Shown: positions 11,689-23,478, numbered from the stretch's first letter. The stretch: 64,000 bases of DNA from Tipula vernalis (GCA_958295665.1 OY282558.1:350281034-350345033), one strand, 5' to 3'. The notes: generated by a model not told the origin, from the letters alone. A program made the numbers and translations.

Positions 11689-13505
11689 ATGGGTAGAAAA
11701 CAAATCGATCCGATTCGGTACATTAAATTTAGAAACCAAAGAACAAATTTGTAATGTGATAAATGGCGAAACGAAAATTTCAAATAACCAAATATCAAAC
11801 TTGCGACGTCATTTAAAATTAAAACACAAAGATGTTTTTACGGAATACCAGCTTGAAGTTATTGAAGCAACAAAAAATAGAAAAATCAAAAAAGAAACAG
11901 TTAAAATTAAAATTAATAAACAAGAATTTAAGCAAGCATGTGTTGGAATGATTGCTAACGGCTGCACTTACAAACTTTTCAATTCGCATAATTTCCGACA
12001 AATTATTGGACCAATTACATCAGCCTTGAATATACATAACTATCAACTCTGACACAGTAAAAAAGGAAATATCGTTAGAATCATTAAAAATAGTATCATC
12101 CATTAAACAGGATTTACAGCACACAATGTTTTCACTTAAAATCGATGAAGCAACAAGATTAAACCAGTCAGTACTAGGGATAAATGTACAATACATCAAA
12201 GAGAATTTAATAATAATAAAAACAATAGCATTGGTGGAATTAACTAAACGTCACACATCCGAATACATAAAAGAAGTAATTTTAAATACATTGGCATCTT
12301 ACGATTTAAAAATAGAACAAATTTATTCAGAAATATGTTGAAAGCAGCCCGCCTGATTAATAAGGACTTTGACGTTTTTTCTTCCGACACCGACAGTGAA
12401 GAATGAAGAATCATACGAAGGAAACAACAACTTTGAAAATTTAAGTGAATCAGTTGAAAATATAACTCAGCAAAGCACAAACAAATCGGAAATATTGGTA
12501 AATACAATCAAATGTGCGGTCCACATCGTTCAACTAGCAGTGCATGATTTTTTAAAAGACCAAACAAGCGTGAAAAATAAAATTGAAGAATTTAGAAATC
12601 TTGCAATTTAATTACGAACTCCAACTCACCGTAATATTTTAATTCAACAAAATTTACGCCAACTAATTATAAACAACGCAACTAGGTGGAATTCAACCTA
12701 TTATATGATTGAGCGGATACTTGAATTTAAACAATATGGTCTTAACTATAAACATATTTATTCCGAATTAAATATTCATGACGATCTTTGGAGCTTTGCT
12801 ACGGAATTTATTATAGTTTTCAACCCGATAAAAAATATAGCATTACAATTACAACGGGAGCAACTGTGCATGGGAGATTTGTTCAAATGTTGGCTAGAAT
12901 TAAAAATTAGTGTAGAACATATTATTTTCTAATCGGAAAAATTAAAAGACGAGAAACAAATTTAATAAATAATAATGTAGTAGCAGCAGCAATGTTTTTA
13001 GATCCACGTTTTCATTGCACAATGTCAAAACCGAACAAAGAACAAAGCATAGTCCATCTTAAACGCCTATACGAACATCAGAATCACTTGCTCGAGATAC
13101 AACAGGAAACATCTTTAAGCTTAACACGAATTTCAACAACATCACTGTGTCCTTCTACATCAGATTCATCAGCCCTTGATTTAAATATTTTGATGAATGC
13201 TTATATCGCGCAGCATAACGAAAATATTTCAAACCCAAATAGCAATAGTCAAACTGAAGAAGCTTTTACCCAAATTCAAAACTATAATCCTCAACCACTT
13301 GACACTAATATCAATATCTTAGATTACTGGATGGTTAAAAAGGAAGAATTTGCCATATTTAAGTAAACTAGCAAAAATTGTTCATGCTGTTCCAGCAACA
13401 CAATGCAGCGTAGAACGATGCTTTTCTTCGTTGAAAGTATTATTATCTGATCAAAGGAACAAATTAACAGCGGATTCAATCAACGAGATATTACTTGTGA
13501 AGTGA
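11689..13505 (+). pseudogene. Degenerate BED-finger hAT transposase
   Basis: Translating in shifting frames gives an ordered hAT protein: a BED-like finger remnant (LETKEQICNV...LRRHLKLKHKDVF, 11729-11840), then FKQACVGMIANGCTYKLF, then KIDEATRLNQSVLGINVQYI (from about 12140), then a NMLKAARLINKDFDVFSSD block (about 12333), TRWNSTYYMIERI (about 12682), AAAMFLDPRFHCTMSK (about 12985) and the C-terminal dimerisation block ATQCSVERCFSSLKVLLS (about 13398) ending at TGA 13503-13505. Several stops and frameshifts break it, so it cannot make active enzyme. I could not fix the element's terminal repeats. The block order is that of aphid-like BED/hAT elements, from memory of the family. Confidence 0.88.
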
Positions 13506-13953
13506 AATTCACAATTTGAATGTGAAGATGAATGTTAATGTTAAAAACCTTTTTATTATTAAACTAAGTCTTTTAATTATTATTACTCTTAACGTTCTTT
13601 TTCCAACTTTGTGTTTTACGGTTAAGTTATTTTTTTATGTGAATCTTCAAATTTGAAATATTTCTTTAACTGAATAAATAAACAAAAAATTAAACCGAAA
13701 AATATCTAAGATTTTTAATTCCTTAAATGAAAGCAGCAATTATAAATTGAATATCTCTCTTTTTTTGGGAGCGAATTTCGTTTTGCAATTTTTATCCGTT
13801 CGAAGGAAAGGAAACAAATTTTTGTTATTTTCTTTCCTTTCCCAAAAATAGACAGAGATAAAAATGAAATCTACATATAAAAAAAAGAGTGAAATAGTGA
13901 TCGTGTAATTTCGTTTTGAAAGAAAAGAAACAATAAATCATTAGTAACATATA
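13506..13953. other. Spacer, nothing recognised
   Basis: Likely the 3' flank of the hAT relic. No matching terminal repeat was found. Confidence 0.35.
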
Positions 13954-14349
13954 TCATGTTTCCATGAACCAGGTTGAGTTAGGTTGGATTGAAATTAGGT
14001 TTTCGTTAAATTTCAAAATGGCGTCGATTGTTCCCATGGAAGTGAGTTAGGTTGAGTAGAAAGTGTTATAGCAAACTACATTATAAATACACTTTTGACT
14101 TTTGTATTGCGTTTTTAATTTTTTGTTAATATTTTTTTGTTGTATTCAATTATAGTAACATTTTTTTATGGTGGTAACAATAAAAATCCCTTATGTATAT
14201 TTTTTGCGCCATTTTGGTTTTCAACTCTACTCAATTCCACTAGCTTCGTTGAGTTCAAACTGATTTAACGAAAACCTAACTCCAACCTCGTTTCCATGAA
14301 CACCAACCCCAACTCAAGCCAGTTTGAACCTTACATGGAAACAAGCTGA
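13954..14349. mobile_element. 396-bp MITE, CGTTTCCATG family, TA-flanked
   Basis: Inverted ends TCATGTTTCCATGAACC and its near-complement (ACATGGAAACAAGCTGA) are flanked by TA. Inner CCATGGAAGTGAG and CGTTTCCATGAACACC repeats are also inverted. Its length almost equals the copy at 62649-63043 (395 bp). A TA target suggests Tc1/mariner-type mobilisation. Confidence 0.65.
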
Positions 14350-16356
14350 TATACAACCTCGAAAAAGAATGAAAAAACACAAAATATCGAAATAATAAAA
14401 TTTGAATTTAAACACTGCAAAATAGTGCTAGTTTGATAGTAAACAGTGTTAATTATTGTTTTTTTTTCAAGATTTAACACACAACCAGAAATGAGTAATG
14501 TCGAAAACTATAAATACTAGACTAGATCCTTTCAAAACCTCTAATTTTGACTCTTTCTGACAGGACTTTTGGACAGCAAGGAAAAATTGGATTGAATTGT
14601 GGTTGCACATTTTTATATTCATTTACGTTCAGAACAGTTTCAACAGTTAGAACAGTTTCACAATTTGCCGGAATATTTGAAAAACTTGCTCATGAAACAA
14701 TAAGAATAGTTTGTTTCCACTGTTTTGTAATACACAGTTTATGACAGTTTTGACACTTTTCGATAGTTTTTAACACTTTTTGACCATCATTTAAGGCTTT
14801 TTAAGGCTTGTGAACTGCTTTTGAGAAAATTGTGGAAAAAACATAACTTTTAGCGTTATTGCTCAGTCGTTGTAACGTCGTGCTAAATTATTGTACTATC
14901 GAGGATGTTCCCTGATGGTTAACATAAAAGGCAATGCGTCCCAAACACGACTGCATCATTTTAAAGTTACTACTTTAAACTTTTTAAACTTAATGCGATA
15001 TTTATACTTAAAGCGAAGTAATTTTTGTTAGTATAACACCTAAAATCACGTATTTGACACGATTCTATTAAACTTACCGAAGAATTTACCTGTTATTGAT
15101 GTTACAAATTCACAGTATCTTAATTCTTCTTATAATTCACGTGTAAAATTAACCGAAACCAAATATTTTATAGCAGCCGAATGTTCATATAGTCGACGCG
15201 AATTATTTTTTACAAGTCTAAGATTCACATTTGTGGTAAATAAACATTTTATGTTGAGCCTAATATAATTAGCACAAAAGACATTAGTAAATTTATAGTA
15301 AAATTTATTTGGTCAACAATTTACTGAGATGACTTTCGTAAACAACGTTAAAATCTTTTTTGGTTGGGTTCGTTTTGAAGAATTTTGTTTTTAAATAAAT
15401 TTGATTTAAAGTTAATTTTTGGTCATATTTATACGGTACCAAAATAAAATATATAATATACCAAAATGCAAAAAACAGCAAAATCAACATGGAAATTTAC
15501 TATAAATTTACTATCCACATTCGGGAAAAGATTGGCAATTTTATGTAACAGTTTTACTATAAATTTACTTAGATCTATTCCGAATGTGCTAAGTTTTGGT
15601 AATATAAACGTTATGGCGCGTCTTTGGCATGAATTTTGGTTAAAGTTTAGCTCTTTCTGCCTGGTAGGCTTCTTAAATAATGTTAAGAACCAAGGTTTAA
15701 ACTATATTCACTATCCCCAAGTAGAAAAGCAAACAAACTTTATTACATTTCCGAATTCTGCTCTCTTGAGTACTTTTTAACCACTGGACGTCGAGGTTAG
15801 TAAATGTCTCATCTGAATTGTAAGTTGCTTGCATGTTTAGGCTTGGCTCCCGTTTAATAGCCTGTTAAGATAATTGTCACCAACATGGGACGGCTACAGT
15901 ATTTTCATGTGTGTACAATCCAAAGGCCGGATAGCCAGCCGCCCAAAATTTGAAAACGCATTTGCTATATTGCCGCTGCCTAATCTAACTCCTGTTGTAG
16001 GTATTCTAGAAAATTTTATTCTTGAGTTTTTGATAATTTTCTCGATGACTTAAGAAATTGCCCTACAAATTGTACTTCTATCTACTCCTTAGCAACACTA
16101 CTTTAATAGTTAGGGTTCCTAAAGTTGCATTAAACAATTTTACAATTTCGGCCAACCACTACAGCCAACATTTTCAACCGAAAAATAATCGCTCCATGTA
16201 AACTTTAAATTTCAACGTCAACTCTCAAAAGTTGCTGACTTTTGTTTGGATCTATTCCACGAGATTACGATACCTACTAAATGTGTAGCGAACATCTCGA
16301 GTGCCCCCACCGACCTTTACGGCAAACATTAACACTAAATCAAGGCTTAATTTGGA
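14350..16356. other. Spacer, no gene seen
   Basis: Contains repeated GAACAGTTTCA-like words (about 14630-14770). A 104-codon ORF at 15466-15780 has no recognisable feature and looks accidental. Confidence 0.4.
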
Positions 16357-16738
16357 TTGTTGTTTCGCCGTGAAAACGGAGTACTTCCAAATTACTTAGA
16401 TTCAATGCTCTACACTAATAGAGAAGTTCACAACTATAATACAAGAAACACTCATTTTCGATTGCCGCTATATAGTAAATCATTTTGCCAACGATCATTA
16501 GCCTACAATGGAGTTAAGCTATATAATTCACTAAGTAATTTTTATACTTTAGGTGAATTAAGAGAATTAAAGTACGAGAATTTTCTAAATTTGTTAAATA
16601 TATTCATTAAAGATAACATTAGTATTTAGATAAACTTAAGTAAAACTTACTATTATTTAATTTAATTAATTAAAACCAAAAAAAATAAAAATGTCATTTG
16701 ATAAATAAATAAATAAATAAATAAATAAATATAAATGA
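16357..16738 (+). pseudogene. Non-LTR retrotransposon, ORF2 C-terminal fragment with ATAA microsatellite tail
   Basis: The peptide REVHNYNTRNTHFRL...RSLAYNGVKLYNSLS ends at TAG 16627-16629. The HNYNTRN...YNG.KLYNSLP pattern is the classic C-terminus of CR1/jockey-like LINE ORF2 proteins downstream of the RT. About 70 bp later a perfect (ATAA)n run (16701-16730) forms the tail; microsatellite tails are common in this group. The copy is strongly 5' truncated (only about 90 codons). It may belong to the same family as the relic at 62036-62640. Confidence 0.8.
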
Positions 16739-16851
16739 ATATGTTGGGAATCACTGTTACGGTGGCTGGACGATAAGATCAATTAAATTTTATTTTGTAT
16801 TTTGGTTGTAATGTAAAGCCAGTGTTAACATAACAGACACTGAGAGAAAAA

Positions 16852-17425
16852 TTGGGTTGTAAAATCGTAAACGAAAATAGTTAATCTATTAATGTAAAAT
16901 ATTAAAAAAATCATTAATATTTGTTAACGAATTTATCGTGCAACGATTATGATTTAACAAACTTAATTATCAAACCCAAAATTCTACATATTTTAAATAG
17001 TTTCATGTATAAATCAAAATTGTTTACTTATGATTTTACAGTTTTTATAAATTAACTTATTTTCTATATAATTCAACAATCAGCACAATGAATTTAAATG
17101 CTTTTTTGGCTTGTAAAACCATAGAAGAAAATAGTTAATCTATTAATGTAGGATATTAAAAAAAATCATTAATATTTGTTAATGAATTTATCGTGCAAAG
17201 GATATGATTTAACAAACTTAATTTTGAAAAACAAAATTCTCCATATTTCAAATAGTTTCATGTATAAATCAAAATTGTTTACTTATGATTTTACAGTTTT
17301 TATAAATTAACTTATTTTCTATATAATTCAACGTTCAGTACAATGAATTTAAAGGGTTTTTTGGGTTGGAAAACCGTATAAACGTAAAAAGAAATAGAGA
17401 AAATTGTTAATCTTATATACTCATT
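16852..17425. repeat. Tandem repeat, period about 254 bp, 2.2 copies
   Basis: TTGGGTTGTAAAAYCGTA-like starts recur at 16852, 17106 and 17361. Within units 1 and 2 the blocks ATAGTTAATCTATTAATGTA, CATTAATATTTGTTAAYGAA and TTTCATGTATAAATCAAAAT occur in the same order. The third copy decays after about 60 bp. Confidence 0.85.
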
Positions 17426-17940
17426 AATCTAGTCGGAGAAATGAGCCATAAATTACACTACATAACTGATATTTTTTTTTTTAGAGATAACTTAATTATC
17501 AATAAGAAGTTTTGTAAAATCAATTCGGAATATTGCGTAAAAAAGAGGGTCGGTCCCTGTTCCGTTTACCATTTCTTTATTTGACTATGATATATGTATA
17601 ATACCACCCATTGATACCACCAACAAAATAAAAACAAAAAATATTTTAACGATGGATGTCACACAAGGTTATATCAAAAAATCCGATAAATTATACAAAG
17701 TTGATATTGATATACCAATCGATTAAAAATGAATTTTCACTTTCCCTCTCGTATATGACATACAGATTGCCTTTGGATCTTTCAACATAACAACCTGATG
17801 TGTAAGCATGATCTCTGCAACTTAGAACTAATCACAAATGCTCTATATTATTCCAACTACCCATCGATATCAATTCATATACCCTCCCGCCCACACTGAT
17901 TTTTATTTTATTTTAATAAATTAATCATTATGTCAGTCTA
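17426..17940. other. Spacer, nothing recognised
   Basis: AT-rich, no repeat or coding signal. Confidence 0.35.
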
Positions 17941-18563
17941 TTTCGTATTAAAACGCTTTTTTGTAAACAAATAAACTTCAATAACAATCAGCTGCCTCTG
18001 ATGGTTTTACATAATTTAAATAAAGAAGACGATACTTGTGCTATAAGTCCCAATTCATAAGCACGCTTTGTTGGTTTTTTATAAAAATTTACTCAATAAT
18101 CTCTTCCAATGTAATTAGCGCCCCAACCACGTTACATCATAAACTCCTGATTTGTTCAAACTCTCAATTTGGCCTTTGGTGGATGAAGTTAAAGCTCCTA
18201 TATTGGATGTTGATTTTGGGATCATCTGATATTAACATGATTTCTATATAATTTTTTACTTACTCCTGCCGCTGAAGATGTTTTCACATCAAAAAACTAA
18301 ACGAATCGTCGTTGACTGAACATACATATATGTTAGTATAAACAATCATTTTATCGGTTATAAGCAATTTAAGATTATTAAAGGAATACAGTGATGACCG
18401 AAAATTACCGAAAATTATATTGAGTCAATTTTTATATAAAACCAATAAATCGTGCTTATGAACTCGGACATGGGGCAATGGTTTTCTTTATTTAAAAACC
18501 ATCAGAGATATGTTGATTGTTATTGAATTTTACTTGTTTACAAAAAAGCGTTTTAGTACGAAA
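17941..18563. mobile_element. Inverted-repeat element with about 160-bp arms
   Basis: The left arm 17941-18100 and right arm 18417-18563 are inverted copies: AAAACGCTTTTTTGTAAACA, TTCAATAACAATCA, CTCTGATGGTTTT and TCATAAGCACG...TTTATTGGTTTT blocks occur in mirrored order. The arms have small indels. The loop (18101-18416) is unique and non-coding. No clear target duplication. It may be an old foldback MITE. Confidence 0.7.
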
Positions 18564-18602
18564 TTCATCAGTTATGTTTTCAAAAAAAGTTTTGCCGTGT
18601 TC

Positions 18603-18772
18603 ATCAGCTGCACGTATAGGTGGCCCTCGATTTTTTATGCACATACAAAATGGTTCGGCGAAGTGACCAAACGAGAAAGAAGTCAAAATTTCATAAAATT
18701 TAGTTTGTTTGACGAATAAGGGTTGTTAATAGGGATGAAGGCGGTGAACTTTTGTAACTGTGACTAGAGATT
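18603..18772. repeat. Dispersed repeat, copy 1
   Basis: Similar, same orientation, to 37294-37446. Shared blocks are ATCAGCTGC, ACGAGAAAGAARTCAAAATT, TCATAAAATTTAG, TTTGACGAATAAGGGTT and GGGATGAAGG. Probably parts of one older transposon. Confidence 0.7.
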
Positions 18773-19058
18773 CAGTTTTTGACAAATGTACAAATGTATT
18801 TTCTTTAATGAACACATCGCAATGTTAAGAAATTTTTGATTACATTTCAAGGATCTAATAAGTTCAAACTTATTTTTAAAAATTTTTATATTGTAAGTGT
18901 AAAAATTTTGTTGAAAAATTGTATTAATTTTTTCGGTATAATCTGTTACTTGTAGAAATGTATTGTAGCCTTAAATTGTGAATTGAAAATTAATGTTATG
19001 TTTAAGCAATTCCTATTCTTCAAGCTGTGACGTATTTAAATTGTTGAATCTATGATTA

Positions 19059-19582
19059 AGGTCCTTTCCGAAAGTTATACTTATTTATTTACTAATTTAA
19101 ATAATTATGTTGGCAAAAAAAGTTTATGAATCTACGGTGCTCCTTCAAAAATTAACTTACAAAAGAAAGAAACATTGTAACATAATAATGTTTTATTTTT
19201 TAATTTTCTATGAATAAAAAGCAAAAAAAAAAAAATTGAAAATTAACAAAAATTATTTACGTGTAACTTTGTTCTCAATTTAATACCCAATTCGCTTCAA
19301 TATATTCGTCGATGATATACTAACCCAGCGAATTAAGTTAACCAAAACATAATTTAGAAGCGATCAGTGCGATATAATTCCTTTAAAATAATAATAAAGA
19401 TGAGCAGTAAGTTAATTTTTGAAGTAGCCCCGAATCTACAAAAAAAATCATTTTGTTTTCATTTTAGATTGATTTGTGTAAGAAAGGTACAGAACTATAC
19501 TTATTTTAAGTTACCTCGCTAACATATTTATTTAAATAAGTATGTCTAAAATAAATAAGTATAATTACTTTCGTAAAGGGCC
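19059..19582. mobile_element. MITE with about 60-bp GGTCCTTTCCGAAAGT inverted repeats
   Basis: GGTCCTTTCCGAAAGTTATA CTTATTTATTT at the left is mirrored by AAATAAGTATAATTACTTTC GTAAAGGGCC at the right. The inverted match continues through a TTTAAATAATTATGTTGGC-like block. The interior is non-coding. The flanks suggest a TA or TTA target. Confidence 0.65.
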
Positions 19583-19971
19583 TAAAAATGGTTTGTTAAC
19601 ATCATAATCCAATTTTCGAAAACATAAAATAATAGAATTGTTCTAGAATGTATTTCTCTTACATAATCAATATTGTTTATTAATGAATCTACAACTTTTT
19701 CCTTTTGATCTATAACGATTTTATACTCGTAACATGTCGTGTAATTGGTGGTTATTATTCGTCGTTCGTCGTTTTCAATTTGGCTTTGTATTGTCTATTG
19801 TATTGTGCTGTGCTGTGCATTTAAAAAAAAAAATTAAAAGAAATAAATCAGTTCGTTTGTGTTGCTCGCTCGATTGAGTCGTCAGTCGATTTACATTACA
19901 TGTAAAAAATTGAATTTGTGAAAAATAGTTTTGTGTAAAAAAGTGAAAAATTAGTTTTGTAGTATGGCATC

Positions 19972-20071
19972 TAATGTCGTTTTCGATTAACACAAAAATC
20001 TAAACTTAAAAATGGCGAGTTTTGCTTTTTCATTGTGTTTAGTTTTTTTTTATCAATCGAAAACGACATTA
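19972..20071. mobile_element. 100-bp MITE/hairpin, TAATGTCGTTTTCGATT ends
   Basis: TAATGTCGTTTTCGATTAAC at 19972 is mirrored by ATCAATCGAAAACGACATTA ending at 20071. The interior is about 60 bp. Confidence 0.65.
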
Positions 20072-20084
20072 AAAATGTGAAATT

Positions 20085-20230
20085 GGGAAAGATTATTATG
20101 CGCTAATAATTATTTTACTGGTTTACACATATAACCTCAAAAATTATGTTGGATTTGTGTAATCCAGTAAAATAATAATAGCTCTTATTATTATTTGGGG
20201 CTAAAGTTTACTGGATACGTCGAGAAAATC
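20085..20230. repeat. Diverged outlying copy of part of the 387-bp array unit
   Basis: It shares with 22480-22636 the block from ATTATTTTRCTGGWTTACAC through AATAATAATAGCTCTTATTA to TTTACTGGATACGTCGAGAA. The match stops at AAATCA, where other DNA (20231-20584) intervenes before the unit's ATCACGACGTA resumes. Confidence 0.75.
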
Positions 20231-20257
20231 AGGTAAGACATATATTTTTTAATTCCC

Positions 20258-20420
20258 TAGACACATAAATGCCGTTCGAAGCGACGCTAAAATTAAAATA
20301 TGTACGTACACGTAGTTTCGTATTAGCGAACACATACATATATCTAGTCTATGTGTTCGCTAATATGAAACCACATGTATTTTAATTTTAGCGGTGCTTC
20401 GAACGGCGTCTATGTGTATG
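20258..20420. mobile_element. About 160-bp near-perfect hairpin element
   Basis: GCCGTTCGAAGC, GCTAAAATTAAAATA and TATTAGCGAACACATA on the left are repeated in complement on the right with few mismatches; the loop is only about 15-20 bp near 20336. It resembles a recent foldback MITE inside the displaced array unit. Confidence 0.7.
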
Positions 20421-20598
20421 GAGCATAAAGGTGGATTTATATTATCAGTTCCTACTCGTATCGTGTCAGACAAAAAAAACATTGTTACATGTACTAAAAA
20501 GTACATATTTATATTATCCATTCCATTTCGTTTCTACTCGTACCGACACAGACACATATTGTTGAAAAAAAAAATGTTTTGTCTGATATCACGACGTA

Positions 20599-22251
20599 CA
20601 GTGGCGAGCAAAACTGAATACATAATTGAAAAATTATCCTTAACATCTAGTTTTTTTTTTATTGATAAACATAATCAATTCAATTTTTTTATATTACGAG
20701 TAACTATACCTTAACTAATTACATTACAAAATAAAAAATAAAAATCCATGTTTAAATTTAAAAAAATAAAATATTAATCATTTGAAGCGTCATTTACTCA
20801 ATTTTGCACGTTCTACTTTGTTTTTGTTTTTACCTTTTATTTTGTTTTAAATGAAACCGTAAGTACCGTTTTATGCGATCTAGGTTAATACAAAGGTTTT
20901 TAGTTATTTGTTTGGTAGTAGTAAATCTAAAGGCAATATTAATTGTGTTTTTTTTTAAAATAAAAGTTTGATACATTTCATCCAACTGAAAATGAAGAAA
21001 ATTAGTGTGGATTTGGAAGACAACATTGTTTCCTTGATCCAGCAAGGGTATTCTTGTAGGAAAATTGCCCAAATGGTAAAAGTATGCCAAAGAACTGTAT
21101 GTACAGTACAAAAAAGAAGAAATGTGATCGTGGAAAAAAGTAAAGGAGGGCGTCCAAGACTTTTGTCAGATACTGATGCTCGTTTAATGCATCGTTTGAT
21201 GAAAACTGAAAAGGCTAGAACGCCCAAGGAGGCTGCACGAAGCGTGAACAAACATGTGAGTGAATGGACCGCACGAAGAGCATTGGGAAAGATTGGTTTA
21301 ATATCTGGCATAAAAAAAAAGAAACCGGCAATATCTGAAAAAAATAGAAAGAACAGATTACAATTTTGTCAGCGACACAAAGATTGGAGTGTGGAAGACT
21401 GGAAACGTGTGATTTGGTCGGATGAGACTAAAATTAATAGATTCCAGTCTGATGGTAAAGCTTACTATTGGCACCGACCATGCGAAAAAAAACTACAAAA
21501 ATATCAAGTTAAAGAAACTTTAAAGCATGGAGGAGGTAGCATAATGGTCTGGGGATGTTTCACATGGTGGCATGTGGGGCCATTGGTTAAGATTAAAGGT
21601 ATAATGAAGAAAGACGATTACCTTCAAATATTGCAGACCAATTTACCCACTTTTATAGACGAATGTGCGTATCCAATTGAAGAAATTCTTTTCCAACATG
21701 ATGGGGACCCAAAACACACCGCTAAAATTGTTACAAAGTGGTTAGAACAACAACAATTTTCTACATTAAAGTGGCCTGCCCAAAGCCCCGATATTAACCC
21801 AATAGAAAACTTGTGGGCTATTATCAAACGACGTCTTGCTGAGTACAAAGAACCAGCAAGTGACGTCAGTCAATTATGGGATAGAATTAATACTGAATGG
21901 CAAAAAATCGACCATGAAATAATTGAAAATCTCGTAGAAAGTATTCCAAGGCGACTAAAACAATAATAAAAAATAAAGGGCTCTGGACAAAATATTGATT
22001 TTATTAACAAAACCAACAAAAATTTGCGGAACTGAAAACGTGCAAAACTGAATAAATGATGCTTCAAAGGATTATTATGTTATTTTTCAAATTTAAAAAT
22101 GGATTTTGTGTTTTATTTTTCTGTAATATAGTTATTTAATGTCTAATTAGGCATATTATAAAAAAATTGAATTGATTATGTTTATCAATAAAAAAGAAAC
22201 TAAAAGTTAATAATGATTTTTAAATTATGTACTCAGTTTTGCTCGCCACTG
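20599..22251 (+). mobile_element. Intact Tc1-like element with about 220-bp terminal inverted repeats
   Basis: The element begins CAGTGGCGAGCAAAACTGA at 20599 and ends in the complement at 22251, flanked by TA (20597-20598, 22252-22253). The inverted similarity runs about 100 bp at high identity, and a second matching block (about 20740-20815 against 22030-22115) extends it to about 220 bp. Removing it restores the array sequence ATCACGACGTATATTTCTTA seen three times downstream, which proves the boundaries. It carries one open transposase gene. The near-intact ends and ORF suggest recent activity. Confidence 0.95.
20992..21966 (+). CDS. Tc1-family DD34E transposase
   Basis: The 324-residue ORF starts at the ATG at 20992; an upstream TTG would only add eight non-family residues. 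The N-terminal half is a paired-type helix-turn-helix region (GYSCRKIAQMVKVCQRTVC at about 20-40), then the AT-hook-like KGGRPRLLSD (about 60) and a second HTH with ARTPKEAARSVN...TARRALGKIG (about 80-110). The catalytic triad is present: Asp in VIWSDETKI (about 143), Asp in LFQHDGDPKHT (about 237) and Glu in SPDINPIENLW (about 272) with exactly 34 residues between the last two. GGSIMVWGCF is also conserved. The length is normal for Tc1 transposases (about 340). No stop or frameshift is seen, so it may be active. An AATAAA-like signal lies just after the stop. Confidence 0.95.
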   Translation: MKKISVDLEDNIVSLIQQGYSCRKIAQMVKVCQRTVCTVQKRRNVIVEKSKGGRPRLLSDTDARLMHRLMKTEKARTPKEAARSVNKHVSEWTARRALGKIGLISGIKKKKPAISEKNRKNRLQFCQRHKDWSVEDWKRVIWSDETKINRFQSDGKAYYWHRPCEKKLQKYQVKETLKHGGGSIMVWGCFTWWHVGPLVKIKGIMKKDDYLQILQTNLPTFIDECAYPIEEILFQHDGDPKHTAKIVTKWLEQQQFSTLKWPAQSPDINPIENLWAIIKRRLAEYKEPASDVSQLWDRINTEWQKIDHEIIENLVESIPRRLKQ

Positions 22252-23478
22252 TATATTTCTTAAGACGTATATTTTTTGAAAAGTGTATTCAAACTAGCTA
22301 TGTACCTAAAAATGTGAATTTTTTTTAAAGATTTTGTTGTTTTGATTGTATTTCAATAATTTTTCGATAGTGCATGCAATTTTTTTCGGGTATATTTTGT
22401 AATTTTCCCGGGAAAATATTTCAATTTTTCTAAAAAAAAAATGTTTTTATAATTTTTATCAAACTACGTCATAATGTGCAAATTGAAAGAAGATTATTGT
22501 GCGCTATAATTATTTTGCTGGATTACACATATAACCTCAAAAATTATGTTGAATTTCTGTAATCCAGTAAAATAATAATAGCTCTTATTAGTTTTTGGGG
22601 CTAAAGTTTACTGGATACGTCGAGAAAATCACGACGTATATTTCTTAAGACGTATATTTTTTGAAAAGTGTATTCAAACTAGGTACGTACCTAAAAATGT
22701 GAAATTTTTTTTAAAGATTTTGTTGTTTTGATTGTATTTCAATAATTTTTCGATAGTGCATGCAATTTTTTTGCGGGTAAATTTTGTAATTTTCCCGGGA
22801 AAATATTTCAATTTTTCTAAAAAAAAAAATGTTTTTATAATTTTTATCAAACTACGTCATAATGTGCAAATTGAAAGAAGATTATTGTGCGCTATAATTA
22901 TTTTGCTGGATTACACATATAACCTCAAAAATTATGTTGAATTTCTGTAATCCAGTAAAATAATAATAGCTCTTATTAGTTTTTGGGGCTAAAGTTTACT
23001 GGATACGTCGAGAAAATTACGACGTATATTTCTTAAGACGTATATTTTTTGAAAAGTGTATTCAAACTAGGTACGTACCTAAAAATGTGAAATTTTTTTT
23101 AAAGATTTTGTTGTTTTGATTGTATTTCAATAATTTTTCGATAGTGCATGCAATTTTTTTCGGGTATATTTTGTAATTTTCCCGGGAAAATATTTCAATT
23201 TTTCTAAAAAAAAAATGTTTTTATAATTTTTATCAAACTACGTCATAATGTGCAAATTGAAAGAAGATTATTGTGCGCTATAATTATTTTGCTGGATTAC
23301 ACATATAACCTCAAAAATTATGTTGAATTTCTGTAATCCAGTAAAATAATAATAGCTCTTATTAGTTTTTGGGGCTAAAATTTACTGGAAAGGTCGAGAA
23401 AATCACGACGTATATTTCTTAAGACGTATATTTTTTGAAAAGTGTATTCAAACTAGGTACGTACCTAAAATGTGAAAC
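22252..23478. repeat. Tandem array, unit about 385-388 bp, three units plus a partial
   Basis: TATATTTCTTAAGACGTATA starts units at 22252, 22637, 23025 and 23411 (partial). Each unit holds in order AGTGTATTCAAACTAG, a GTACGTACC palindrome, TTCGATAGTGCATGCAAT, TTTTCCCGGGAAAA, a hairpin from GCTGGATTACAC to GTAATCCAG, and ACTGGATACGTCGAGAAAAT. Units are nearly identical, so the amplification is recent. It ends about 60 bp before the first exon of the SAM-domain gene. Confidence 0.95.

Noticed and set aside
15466..15780. 104-codon ORF
   Set aside because: Low-information composition with internal TATAAATTTACT repeats; no family resemblance.
22252..23478. CRISPR-like or other spacer array
   Set aside because: Whole 387-bp units repeat; there are no unique spacers, and the context is eukaryotic.
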